Positions 43,616 to 51,474 of a stretch of 64,000 bases of DNA are shown piece by piece. The translations under genes were made by a program, and so were the position numbers. Origin of the DNA: Rheinheimera mangrovi (lineage in GTDB: Bacteria; Pseudomonadota; Gammaproteobacteria; Enterobacterales; Alteromonadaceae). The notes below the pieces were generated by a model. It was not told the origin of the DNA. It searched no databases and saw only the letters and a program-made list of their open reading frames with translations. Every line of letters starts with the position of its first letter. The first letter of the stretch is position 1. Location of the stretch: positions 1,192,501 to 1,256,500 of the forward strand of contig NZ_CP034683.1 of NCBI RefSeq assembly GCF_003990335.1. The letters run 5' to 3'.

Positions 43616-44500
43616 TTACTTCATATCCGCAATAATAGCCTGCAAGCCTTTCAGTGAAGCTTCCACACTTTGCATCGGTGTCATACCTTGAGGGTAAGAT
43701 TCCTGTTCCACCACCAGCCATTGAGTGCCACCTATAGTTTTATTGGCGGTGATTAAGGCTTTCCAGTCAGTTGTGTCTTTGCCAATAATTGGATCTTCAG
43801 TATTACCTGGCTCTGGCGCCGAAGCTTTGTAGTGAGTGGTGATAGTACGGCCCGGATAAGCTTTGACAAAATCCACCGGATCTTTGCCTGCTACTTCAGT
43901 CCAGCCGACATCTTGCTGCAAAATCACTTTGCTATTGGTGTTTTTGCCAATTACATCCCATGGGGTTTTGCCCATTTCACCGAGCATTTCAGGTTTGTGG
44001 TTGTGATAACCGACATGCATGCCATGTGGCGTCAGTTTTTCCTGCACTGCGGCTAAATCAGCGGCCACAGCTTTGGCACCTTCGACGGTAAAAGCACGCT
44101 GATCCATTGGAATAATTAAATAATGGCAATCTATGGCTTTGTAAAAAGCCACTGTGGCGTCAAGTTGCTCCGGGCTAAGCTTTTCAAAAGGCACATGAGC
44201 GCCTGAAGCTTTTAAGCCAAGTGTGTTTAAAAAAGCTTTTAAACCAGCAGGGTCATTGGCATATTTGCCAAAAAAGCCTGCAAACTCAACACCATCAAAA
44301 CCCATAGCGGCGAGTTTAGTTAGTGTGCCTTCAAAGTCGGCTTGCATCGCATCTTTGACTGACCATAACTGCACACTCAATTGAGGTGTTGTGGCAGAAA
44401 CTGGCGCTGTATCGGCATAGCTGAAGCCTGCCGCAGTGCTTGCTAAAATCAGGCTGAGTACCTGTGCGGTTTTTGTCAGTTTTTTCTTTAAAAAAAGCAT
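43616..44500 (-). CDS. Sugar phosphate isomerase/epimerase-like TIM barrel, Sec-exported (4)
   Basis: 294 residues with a Sec signal peptide (about residues 1-29, ending near FSYA-DT). Same motif series as the Tat-exported paralogue at 33602: VQLWSVKDAM, GVEFAGFFGKYA, SGAHVPFE, YHNHKPEM, QQDVGWTEVAG, THYKASAP and VEQESYPQG. Metal-ligand positions are kept. Why two related periplasmic enzymes use different export routes is unclear; a Tat substrate folds with its metal in the cytosol. A LacI-type operator lies 24 bases upstream of its ATG. Confidence 0.9.
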   Translation of the reverse strand: MLFLKKKLTKTAQVLSLILASTAAGFSYADTAPVSATTPQLSVQLWSVKDAMQADFEGTLTKLAAMGFDGVEFAGFFGKYANDPAGLKAFLNTLGLKASGAHVPFEKLSPEQLDATVAFYKAIDCHYLIIPMDQRAFTVEGAKAVAADLAAVQEKLTPHGMHVGYHNHKPEMLGEMGKTPWDVIGKNTNSKVILQQDVGWTEVAGKDPVDFVKAYPGRTITTHYKASAPEPGNTEDPIIGKDTTDWKALITANKTIGGTQWLVVEQESYPQGMTPMQSVEASLKGLQAIIADMK

Positions 44501-44523
44501 AACCCTGTCCTTTTTATTGTCAT

Positions 44524-44537
44524 TGGAAGCGGTTTCA
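44524..44537. promoter_or_regulatory. LacI-type operator upstream of the Sec-exported isomerase gene
   Basis: TGGAAGCGGTTTCA is an imperfect 14-base dyad (TG-AA-CG-TT-CA positions match) with central CG. It lies just ahead of the ribosome-binding site of the minus-strand gene, in the place expected for a repressor site. It differs from the other operators in this window, so a third regulator may read it. Confidence 0.55.
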
Positions 44538-44653
44538 GAGTGCTTGATTTTAGCTTATAGATCAATGCTAAATGCGTTAGTTGGCAGGTTCTTGGCGGAT
44601 TAAACTACTGGATGAAATAAATGGGCTGCAGTAATGCAGCCCAATGCATAAAA

Positions 44654-45856
44654 TTAACCGGATTTAGCCTTTAATCTGACCAGTAAACTGGCTAGTGCAG
44701 CTGCAGTGGCCAGGCTGATGACGCCAGTCCAGCCAAACTGCGAAAGTGCTGTACTGCCAAGTGCTGAACCTGCAGCCATACCAATAAATACAGAGGTAAA
44801 CAACAGCGCATTTAAGCGGCCTCGGGCCGGAGGCTCCAGTCCATACACCAGAGTTTGATTAGCGATAAGTGCAGCCTGTACACCTAAATCAAAACCTATA
44901 GCGCTCAGCAGGATCAAGGCGATCTGGCCAATCACTGGCAGAAGTGGTAGTAAAAACATAGCAGCGAAAGATAAAGCCACCAAAGCCGCTGCAAATTGAG
45001 TGACACGCTCCGGCCCCTGTTTATCAGCGATAGCACCAGCCAAAGGCGCAGCTAAAGCCCCTGCAGCTCCTGCTAAACCAAAGGCACCAGCCACTGCGCT
45101 GCCAAATTGGAAGTCTGTGTGTAGCATCACCGCCAAAGTTGACCAAAAAGCGCTGAAGGCGACAGACAATAAACCCTGGGATAAAGCAGCACGGCGCAAA
45201 TTGGTATATTTGGTCCAGAGCCCGGCCATAGATTTCAACAGCGCCGGATAACTCAGTTGGGTGTCGGCAGCAAAATCAGGCAATAACCACCAGAGCCGAA
45301 AACCAATCAGCAGAATACTCAGAGCTGCCAGTTCGTACATAAAACGCCAGCCGTAATACTCGCCAACAGTGCCACTTAATACTCTGGACAATAAAATGCC
45401 GGTTAATAATCCGGTCATCACTGTGCCTACAGTTCGACCTCTATGTTCAGCTGGGGCTAAAGCTGCAGTGGCAGGCACTATATCCTGTGCCATAGTGGCC
45501 AGAATACCTATAGCGAGGCTGGCCAGTAGCAGACCTTCAACAGCTGGCATCAGCGAGCAAATCAACAGGGCTAAGCTCAACAACAGGCTTTTGAGCAAAA
45601 TAATGTATCGTCTGTTGAATTTATCGCCTAAAGGCACCAACAGCAGAATCCCCAGCGCATAGCCTATTTGGGTGAAAGTGGGGACAAACCCAGTGCGACT
45701 GACACTGGCCTGTAAGTCCTGAGCCATCAACCCAAGCAACGGCTGATTGTAATAAATAGTCGCGACGCTTAAACCTGCGCCTGTCGCCAGAGTAAAAATA
45801 GTCTGACGGGACAAGGGCTTTATTTCTGCGCTGTGTAATACGTCTTGTGCTGACAT
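44654..45856 (-). CDS. MFS transporter (efflux-type)
   Basis: 400 residues from the ATG at 45856; a GTG three bases earlier is possible. Twelve helices, with IYYNQPLLGLMAQDL near the N-terminus and GDKFNRRYIILLKSLLL as loop 2-3 motif. The TIYYNQPLL opening is typical of a widespread MFS exporter group that is usually divergent from a LysR gene, as here. Substrate unknown; not evidently part of the sugar loci. Confidence 0.9.
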   Translation of the reverse strand: MSAQDVLHSAEIKPLSRQTIFTLATGAGLSVATIYYNQPLLGLMAQDLQASVSRTGFVPTFTQIGYALGILLLVPLGDKFNRRYIILLKSLLLSLALLICSLMPAVEGLLLASLAIGILATMAQDIVPATAALAPAEHRGRTVGTVMTGLLTGILLSRVLSGTVGEYYGWRFMYELAALSILLIGFRLWWLLPDFAADTQLSYPALLKSMAGLWTKYTNLRRAALSQGLLSVAFSAFWSTLAVMLHTDFQFGSAVAGAFGLAGAAGALAAPLAGAIADKQGPERVTQFAAALVALSFAAMFLLPLLPVIGQIALILLSAIGFDLGVQAALIANQTLVYGLEPPARGRLNALLFTSVFIGMAAGSALGSTALSQFGWTGVISLATAAALASLLVRLKAKSG

Positions 45857-45972
45857 CACTCAACCTCAAAATCCAGATTTGCTGGAGGAATATTGTTCTG
45901 AGCGAGTATTTTTCAGCATAGGGATAACAAGTGGTAGCCACAGCCAAAGTAAAACTGATATACGTATAGCGT

Positions 45973-46914
45973 ATGAGCACTTTTAAAAATTCTGGCATCG
46001 ATCGTATAGACCTGATGCAAAGCTTTGTGCGTATAGTGGAAAGCGGCAGCTTATCTGCAGCAGCTACTCAGCTGCATACGACACAACCAACCATCAGCCG
46101 GCGCTTACAGACGCTGGAAAGCCTGCTTGGGGTAAAACTGCTGCTGCGCACTACTCATGCAATGAAGTTAACGGACGATGGCCAGCGTTGTTATCAACAT
46201 GCCAAAACACTGATCAACTGTTGGAATGAACTGGAAGACGATTTAAAACAAGCGTCAGATGAACCTGTCGGGACTTTGAAAGTAAGGGCGCCTCATGCTT
46301 TTGGTCAACAGCAGTTGATTGAGCCTTTGGTGCGTTATTTGGATCAATACCCACAGATGAGTGTCGACTGGCAGTTGAATGACCATTCGCCCAACTTTAT
46401 TCACGATGGCATAGACTGCGCTATTCACGTCGGAGAAATTACCGATACCTCTATGGTGGCGGTTTTATTAGCCGAGGTGCCACGTTTTGTTGTTGCATCA
46501 CCAGAGCTGCTGGCTCGCTATCCACAGATCAGTAGGGTAGAGCAGCTTGCCACTTTGCCTTGGCTGGCGCTGAGTAGTTTTTACCGCAGCCATATCCTGT
46601 TAAAAAGTAGTCAGCTCAATGCCAGCCATCAGCTGGAGTTTCAGCCAAAATTCAGCACCGACAGCTTGTTTGCGCTGCGCAACACAATTTTATCCGGTTT
46701 GGGAGTAGGGGTTTGCTCAGCCTGGATAGTGCAGGACGATATAACCCAAGGCAAGCTGGTGCATTTGTTGCCCCAGTGGTGTGCCGCGCCTTTACCTGTG
46801 TATTTGATGTACCCTTACGCCAGTTATTATCCGGCCCGGCTTCGTAAATTTTTACAGCTGATCCGTGAAGCTATGCCAGGTATAGCCGGGACCAGAGCAC
46901 CTACGGCTGGATAG
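45973..46914 (+). CDS. LysR-family regulator, divergent from MFS exporter
   Basis: 313 residues. N-terminal winged helix (SFVRIVESGSLSAAATQLHTTQPTISRRLQTLE) and a LysR substrate-binding domain. The pattern is that of the CrgA/AaeR-like branch. It shares a 116-base intergenic region with the MFS gene, so it likely controls that gene and itself. Confidence 0.92.
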   Translation: MSTFKNSGIDRIDLMQSFVRIVESGSLSAAATQLHTTQPTISRRLQTLESLLGVKLLLRTTHAMKLTDDGQRCYQHAKTLINCWNELEDDLKQASDEPVGTLKVRAPHAFGQQQLIEPLVRYLDQYPQMSVDWQLNDHSPNFIHDGIDCAIHVGEITDTSMVAVLLAEVPRFVVASPELLARYPQISRVEQLATLPWLALSSFYRSHILLKSSQLNASHQLEFQPKFSTDSLFALRNTILSGLGVGVCSAWIVQDDITQGKLVHLLPQWCAAPLPVYLMYPYASYYPARLRKFLQLIREAMPGIAGTRAPTAG

Positions 46915-46961
46915 CGGGTCGTATTGGGCGAAAGGAGCTGTCTATTACAAAGGCTGTAGCC

Positions 46962-46990
46962 AGAAAAATAGCCCCTTTGCAGGGGCTTCA
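46962..46990 (-). terminator. Terminator of the amylosucrase gene
   Basis: GCCCCT-TTGC-AGGGGC hairpin; on the minus strand it runs into ATTTTTCTG. It begins about 40 bases after the amylosucrase stop codon. Confidence 0.65.
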
Positions 46991-47031
46991 AAAGTCAAAC
47001 ACCCGGGGAGGTGTTATCAGGGAATCGGCTC

Positions 47032-48957
47032 TTAGTGTGTTGGTGTTAACCACAGCACCTGATAAGGTAAAAGCTGCAACTGACCAGCTGGCAGCTTCTG
47101 AGCTGTCAGTTCGTCGAACCATAACTGGCCTGCCAATGAGCTGCAAAGCTGCATATGTTCAGAAAAATTCACCACAGCCAACAGGCGTTTTCCGTCCAGT
47201 TGACGTTGGTATAAAAACAGATGTGGATTGTCATCCCGTAGTATTTCTGTGCTGCCTGAACCTAGCAGTGGTAACTGTGCCCTGGTTTGGATCAAGTGCT
47301 GTAATTGCTGATAAATACGGCCAGATAACGAGTCTGCTGTATTCGCCAGTGCCAGTTGAGATTCTGATACCGCAACTCTATTTACCCAACGGCTATCGTC
47401 TTTTTTCGCAGGATCAAGCACATAGCTGTAATCGTTTTTTAAGCCCAGTTCGTCACCCATATACAGCAGCGGCAAACCGCCGATACTTAAAATGACTGAA
47501 TTGAGCAGGTAAATCCGCTGTAGCGCATGCTCCAGATACAGTGGATTTTTGTCTATTTCAGCTTTTTCCACCCCAGCCAACGATGACAACATACCAGCTA
47601 CCCGGCAATCACCTGTGACAGGGTTTTGCTGAAAAGGCACACCAGCAGCAAAACTGCCTTCGAACTGACCCGTATAAAACTGATTTAAAAACTGGCGGTG
47701 ATGATCCGGATTAATACCCAGTTGCCAGGCAATACTGTCATCGAATGTCCAGCCGATATCGTCATGGCAACGGATGTAATTCACCCAGCTGCAGTGAGGG
47801 TGAATTGCAAAACGTTTACTTAAGGATGCAGTTAATAAGTTGGTTTTGCGGGTGGCTAAACTATCCCACAGCAGTGCCATCAGCAGCGGGTTGTACGACA
47901 GCTGACATTCCTCCGGCGCTATGTATTTCACCACTTCATCCGGGTGCACTATAGCTTCAGATTTAAATTGCAAAGCCGGAGCCGCGATGCGGGCTACAGC
48001 ATTAAAAGCTTTGATTAAGGTGTGGGCTTTAGGCAGATTTTCGCAGTTTGTGCCTGCTTGTTTCCAGACAAAAGCCAGCGCATCCAAGCGCAGTACCGAA
48101 GCGCCCTGATTGGCCAGAAATAACATTTCTTCCGCCATGGCATTAAATACCGCCGGATTGGCGTAGTTTAAGTCCCATTGAAAGCTGTTAAAGGTAGTCC
48201 AGACCCATAAACCAGAGGCTTTATCCTGAGTAAAGCTACCACGGCGAATTTCCGGGAAAATCTCACGTAAGCTTGGTGCAAACAGGTCACGTTCCTGTTC
48301 GGTTAGGAAAAAGTAGAAGTCGCGGTACTCTGCATCACCAGCTTTGGCTTTTTCCGCCCAGCGGTGTTCGTCGGATGTATGGTTAAAAACAAAATCCAAT
48401 ACCGGCTTAATGCCTTGTTGATGTAACTGCTGCATCAAATCGGCTAACTGCTGCATCGAGCCAAGTTGAGGCATGGTGCTGCGATAATCAGAGACGGCAT
48501 AACCACCGTCGCTGTTTGGCTCCGGGGCTTTAAATAGTGGCATCAGGTGCAGATAGTTAATGCCACTTTGCTTTAAATAGGGAATACGTTCTGAAAGGCC
48601 CTGAAAGTCTTTAGCAAATAAGTCGACATAACAAGCTGCGCCTAAAACAGTGGCGTCTTTGTGCCAGTTCTGTGGTTCAGCATCTTCCTTACGTAAATAA
48701 ACCGGACGCTGAGCTGCACTTTTAGCCAGCAGTTTTAAAAGCTGTTCCAGATGATAATAGCAGTCGTAATGATCAGCATATAAACTCAGATAAAGCTCAA
48801 GCAAAGCGGGCAGTTGCTGTTCCAGCCTGTTATGCAGTTCTGGCCAGCTGTCTTTTGCTGCAGCTTTTAAAGATTGACTTAATCGTTTAAGTGTTTTTTT
48901 GCTTTCAAATTGCAACAGCTTTGGATTATCCAGTAACTGTGCTGTAGTTTTTTGCAT
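47032..48957 (-). CDS. Amylosucrase (GH13 subfamily 4)
   Basis: Converts sucrose to an alpha-1,4-glucan plus fructose. I choose the ATG at 48957 (641 residues), close to the length of the Neisseria polysaccharea enzyme; an ATG at 49011 adds 18 residues with no ribosome-binding site. Motifs: DFVFNHTSDEHRWA, GASVLRLDALAFVWKQ with nucleophile Asp292, FKSEAIVHPDEVV with acid/base Glu334, and YIRCHDDIGWTFDD. WTTFNSFQWDLNYANP is specific to amylosucrase rather than general amylases. No signal peptide, so probably cytosolic. Divergent from fructokinase, which would phosphorylate the fructose released. A LacI-type dyad lies inside codons 23-27 (48878-48891). Confidence 0.93.
   Translation of the reverse strand: MQKTTAQLLDNPKLLQFESKKTLKRLSQSLKAAAKDSWPELHNRLEQQLPALLELYLSLYADHYDCYYHLEQLLKLLAKSAAQRPVYLRKEDAEPQNWHKDATVLGAACYVDLFAKDFQGLSERIPYLKQSGINYLHLMPLFKAPEPNSDGGYAVSDYRSTMPQLGSMQQLADLMQQLHQQGIKPVLDFVFNHTSDEHRWAEKAKAGDAEYRDFYFFLTEQERDLFAPSLREIFPEIRRGSFTQDKASGLWVWTTFNSFQWDLNYANPAVFNAMAEEMLFLANQGASVLRLDALAFVWKQAGTNCENLPKAHTLIKAFNAVARIAAPALQFKSEAIVHPDEVVKYIAPEECQLSYNPLLMALLWDSLATRKTNLLTASLSKRFAIHPHCSWVNYIRCHDDIGWTFDDSIAWQLGINPDHHRQFLNQFYTGQFEGSFAAGVPFQQNPVTGDCRVAGMLSSLAGVEKAEIDKNPLYLEHALQRIYLLNSVILSIGGLPLLYMGDELGLKNDYSYVLDPAKKDDSRWVNRVAVSESQLALANTADSLSGRIYQQLQHLIQTRAQLPLLGSGSTEILRDDNPHLFLYQRQLDGKRLLAVVNFSEHMQLCSSLAGQLWFDELTAQKLPAGQLQLLPYQVLWLTPTH
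48878..48891. promoter_or_regulatory. CTTAATCGTTTAAG dyad inside the amylosucrase 5' coding region
   Basis: Exact reverse complement of the operator in the MFS promoter (23562) and one base from the perfect palindrome at 33353. It lies 67 bases inside the coding sequence. It may act as an internal or roadblock operator, or be coincidence within Lys/Arg/Leu codons. Confidence 0.45.
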
Positions 48958-49060
48958 GTGAACTGTTCCGCGACTGCAGTGTGATATGCTTAATAAAACT
49001 TCATTTTTCATATTTTGGCAAGGCTTTTAGCGGCGAAATGTTTAAATTTTGTGTTGAACA

Positions 49061-49107
49061 TTTACACCGGGGTGTTAAATAGCTAGAATCGAACTGAAAC
49101 GTTTTAG
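49061..49107 (+). promoter_or_regulatory. Fructokinase promoter with downstream operator
   Basis: TTTACA (49061-49066), 17-base spacer, TAGAAT (49084-49089). The dyad CTGAAACGTTTTAG (49094-49107, central CG) covers the expected transcription start, a standard repressor position. It resembles operators of LacI-type sucrose regulators such as ScrR, recalled from memory. No such regulator gene is adjacent. Confidence 0.65.
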
Positions 49108-49151
49108 AATGTGATGATATTTTCTGGTCTCACTCAAAAGGAATAATGCAG

Positions 49152-50102
49152 ATGAAGCAGACACCTGTGTGTTGTTTTGGTGAAGTACTGATCGACTTTT
49201 TGCAGGACAAAGCCCAGCCTGGCTTGTTTCATCGTTTTGCTGGTGGTGCTCCTGCCAATGTGGCTGTAGCTGTTGCCAGATTAGGCGGACATAGCAAATT
49301 TATTGGCATGTTGGGCAAGGACATGTTCGGTGATTTTTTGTTGCAGGAGCTGCAAAGTTACGGTGTCGATTGCAGCGCAGTGCGTCAAACTCTGGATGCT
49401 AAAACCGCTCTTGCTTTTGTGGCTTTAAATGATCACGGCGATCGCAGTTTTTCTTTTTACCGACCGCCAGCCGCAGATTTACTTTATAAAGTAGAGCATT
49501 GCCCAAGCGATCTTTGGCTGCAAAAAGGCATTCTGCATTTATGCTCTAACAGTCTGACCGAACCTGATATAGCGCAAACTAGTTTTGCTTTGGTACGACT
49601 GGCGCAACAACATGGCTGGCTGGTTTCGGTGGACGCTAATTTACGTCACAACTTATGGAGTGAAGGCAAAGCCTGCAGAGAGTTGGTGATCCAATTGCTG
49701 GAAATGGCTGATCTAGTGAAATTAAGTGAAGACGAGCTGGAATATCTTGCCGATGGCCAAAGTACAGAGAACTGGTTGCAGCATATTCTGGCGTTTCGCC
49801 CGGCCTGGCTGGTAGTGACAGCTGGTGCTAATGAAGTACAAAGTTACAGCAACATAGATTCGTTTTCTGTGCCAGTTTCCTCAGTTCCTGTGTTGGATAC
49901 AACCGCAGCAGGCGATGCTTTTGTTGGCGCCTGGTTGAATCAGGTGGCTATGCAACTGACGCAGGGGCTCAACTTTGCTAATGTACTCAACCACAAAGAA
50001 CTGCGCCGGCAAATGATTGAAAAAGCCATTAAGGCAGGCTCGTTAACTTGTCAGAAATATGGTGCTTTTGCTGCTTTACCTACAGCACAAGAGTGGGACT
50101 AA
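49152..50102 (+). CDS. PfkB-family fructokinase
   Basis: Phosphorylates fructose with ATP in the cytosol. 316 residues from the ATG at 49152, nine bases after AAGGA; an ATG at 49146 is only three bases from it. Ribokinase-family signatures: GGAPANVAVAVARLGG at the N-terminus and DTTAAGDAFVGAW with the catalytic Asp near residue 250. VSVDANLRHNLW is typical of fructokinases. Divergent from amylosucrase, forming a sucrose-use pair. Confidence 0.93.
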   Translation: MKQTPVCCFGEVLIDFLQDKAQPGLFHRFAGGAPANVAVAVARLGGHSKFIGMLGKDMFGDFLLQELQSYGVDCSAVRQTLDAKTALAFVALNDHGDRSFSFYRPPAADLLYKVEHCPSDLWLQKGILHLCSNSLTEPDIAQTSFALVRLAQQHGWLVSVDANLRHNLWSEGKACRELVIQLLEMADLVKLSEDELEYLADGQSTENWLQHILAFRPAWLVVTAGANEVQSYSNIDSFSVPVSSVPVLDTTAAGDAFVGAWLNQVAMQLTQGLNFANVLNHKELRRQMIEKAIKAGSLTCQKYGAFAALPTAQEWD

Positions 50103-50121
50103 TGATGTTTTCTTCGAAAAT

Positions 50122-50151
50122 AAAAAGGGCTAACTTTCGTTAGCCCTTTTT
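50122..50151 (+). terminator. Terminator of the fructokinase gene
   Basis: Perfect 13-base stem AAAAAGGGCTAAC/GTTAGCCCTTTTT with a four-base loop and T-rich tail, 20 bases after the stop. Confidence 0.9.
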
Positions 50152-50203
50152 TATTTGCAGCCATCCATGGCGCTCACCCTTTGGGCCACTGCTTCGCAGT
50201 GTT

Positions 50204-50226
50204 AAAAATCGTTCCTGACGATTTTT
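50204..50226. terminator. Bidirectional hairpin overlapping the stop of the YjfB-like gene
   Basis: AAAAATCGT/ACGATTTTT stem with a five-base loop. Its right arm overlaps the TAA of the minus-strand small gene. Confidence 0.65.
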
Positions 50227-50426
50227 TATACTGAGATGTCAATATTCTGACCCAGGTTGCCGACAGGACCCGGACTTGGCGACTGCAATGCCGGAGACGA
50301 AGTTACAGCGCTTTCCAGCAACTGCATAGTTTGTCTCCCTTCCTGTTTTTGCTGGGATTTTGCCAGACTGGCACCCAGTAGTTCATAGCTCTGGCTGACT
50401 GCAGCTGAGCCTACGGATTGTGTCAT
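50226..50426 (-). CDS. YjfB-like small protein
   Basis: 66 residues from the ATG at 50426, six bases after GGGAG. The layout, a helical part (SYELLGASLAKSQQKQEGRQTMQLLESA) followed by a proline-rich tail ending GPVGNLGQNIDISV, matches the YjfB 'putative motility protein' family, whose members end in a similar P-rich G-N-x-I-D motif. No signal or membrane segment. Monocistronic with its own terminator. Role unknown. Confidence 0.72.
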   Translation of the reverse strand: MTQSVGSAAVSQSYELLGASLAKSQQKQEGRQTMQLLESAVTSSPALQSPSPGPVGNLGQNIDISV

Positions 50427-50510
50427 AGTCACTCCCATGCCATGTTTCCATACAACATATCGGCAAAAGGATCGCGGACTTTAGAATTATTTTCAGGATC
50501 GGAAAAAAAT

Positions 50511-50538
50511 GAAGCCGCTCGTTGCAGCGAGCGGCTTC
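50511..50538 (-). terminator. Terminator of the DUF2726 gene
   Basis: Perfect 11-base stem GAAGCCGCTCG/CGAGCGGCTTC with a six-base loop; on the minus strand it runs into ATTTTTTT. Confidence 0.8.
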
Positions 50539-50611
50539 GGTCTTTAGGCGAGCGGAGTGACTTATGTTCCAAATGCCTGAAGTTGTTGAACTCTTTGCAG
50601 CAGTGTTTCTG

Positions 50612-51253
50612 CTAGTGGATAATGGCCGTTGATTGAGAACGAATGCTACGCTCCGGAATAATCGAAGGTAAAGTATTGGCCTGCACCACTGGTTCTAAAG
50701 GGCGTATCGGCCGGGTTGGGCTTTTCTTCACAGTGCCTTTTAATAAAGGTTCTGGTTTTAAACCACTTTGACCAATTTTAGCTGCTAAACCTTGTTGAAT
50801 ATCCGCTATGGTATAGCCAGTTTTAATTTTCATCCGAACGTAAGGAATGCCTGCTGCTTCAAAAGCACCGCTGACAAACCAGTCAGGTACTGCTTTATGA
50901 CCGTCTTTACTGTTGTTATTCACCAGATCAACCACAGCAACAATGCTCATATCGGCTGGATCGCAAAGGACAAAATCCAGATACTTGGCATTCAGTTTGA
51001 CTGAAGCAGCGATACGGGACTTGGCGTCTACATTGTTTTTTAGTTCCAGAATGTCGGCCATTTTCACTCTGTTCATTACTTTGTACTTTCCTTTCACCGC
51101 TTGTTCCAGCATGTTCAGGTAAGAACGTTCGACCTGAGTAAAAAGGCTGCTTTTCTTACTAAATGGAAAAGGATTGCCATGGCTCATAAAGCGGCTGGCT
51201 AAAAAAGCTGCAACCACAACCAACACGGCTAATACTAAAATTAAAACTTCCAT
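50612..51253 (-). CDS. DUF2726 domain protein with N-terminal membrane anchor
   Basis: 213 residues. One membrane helix (residues 2-20, VLILVLAVLVVVAAFLA), then a DUF2726 domain: SLFTQVERSYLNMLEQAV, KYLDFVLCDPADMSIVAVVDL and FEAAGIPYVRMK. This domain has the core of a restriction-endonuclease-like fold (D-x-V-L-C-D ... V-x-x-D-L), but activity is not shown for the family. Good ribosome-binding site GGAGG. Function unknown. Confidence 0.87.
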   Translation of the reverse strand: MEVLILVLAVLVVVAAFLASRFMSHGNPFPFSKKSSLFTQVERSYLNMLEQAVKGKYKVMNRVKMADILELKNNVDAKSRIAASVKLNAKYLDFVLCDPADMSIVAVVDLVNNNSKDGHKAVPDWFVSGAFEAAGIPYVRMKIKTGYTIADIQQGLAAKIGQSGLKPEPLLKGTVKKSPTRPIRPLEPVVQANTLPSIIPERSIRSQSTAIIH

Positions 51254-51474
51254 TAATGACCTCCGACAAACTTTTGACTCTTGCAGCTCAGGTGAGGTGG
51301 CTGCATAGGGGTTAAAGCATAAGCTGTGCCAATAAGTTAGATTAAATGCTCTAATTGGTATAAATTTGCTGAATGTTTGCCATATAGACTATTGATGGCT
51401 GAAATGGTGGGGATTGGGCTGGGTTCGGCTTATAGTGAAAAGAACTCTTATTGCTACAGACAAGGATCACCAGA

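Noticed and set aside
46977..47495. Plus-strand 172-codon frame
   Set aside because: Lies antisense to the C-terminal part of amylosucrase, has no ribosome-binding site and no protein-like composition, while the opposite strand has clear catalytic-domain sequence.
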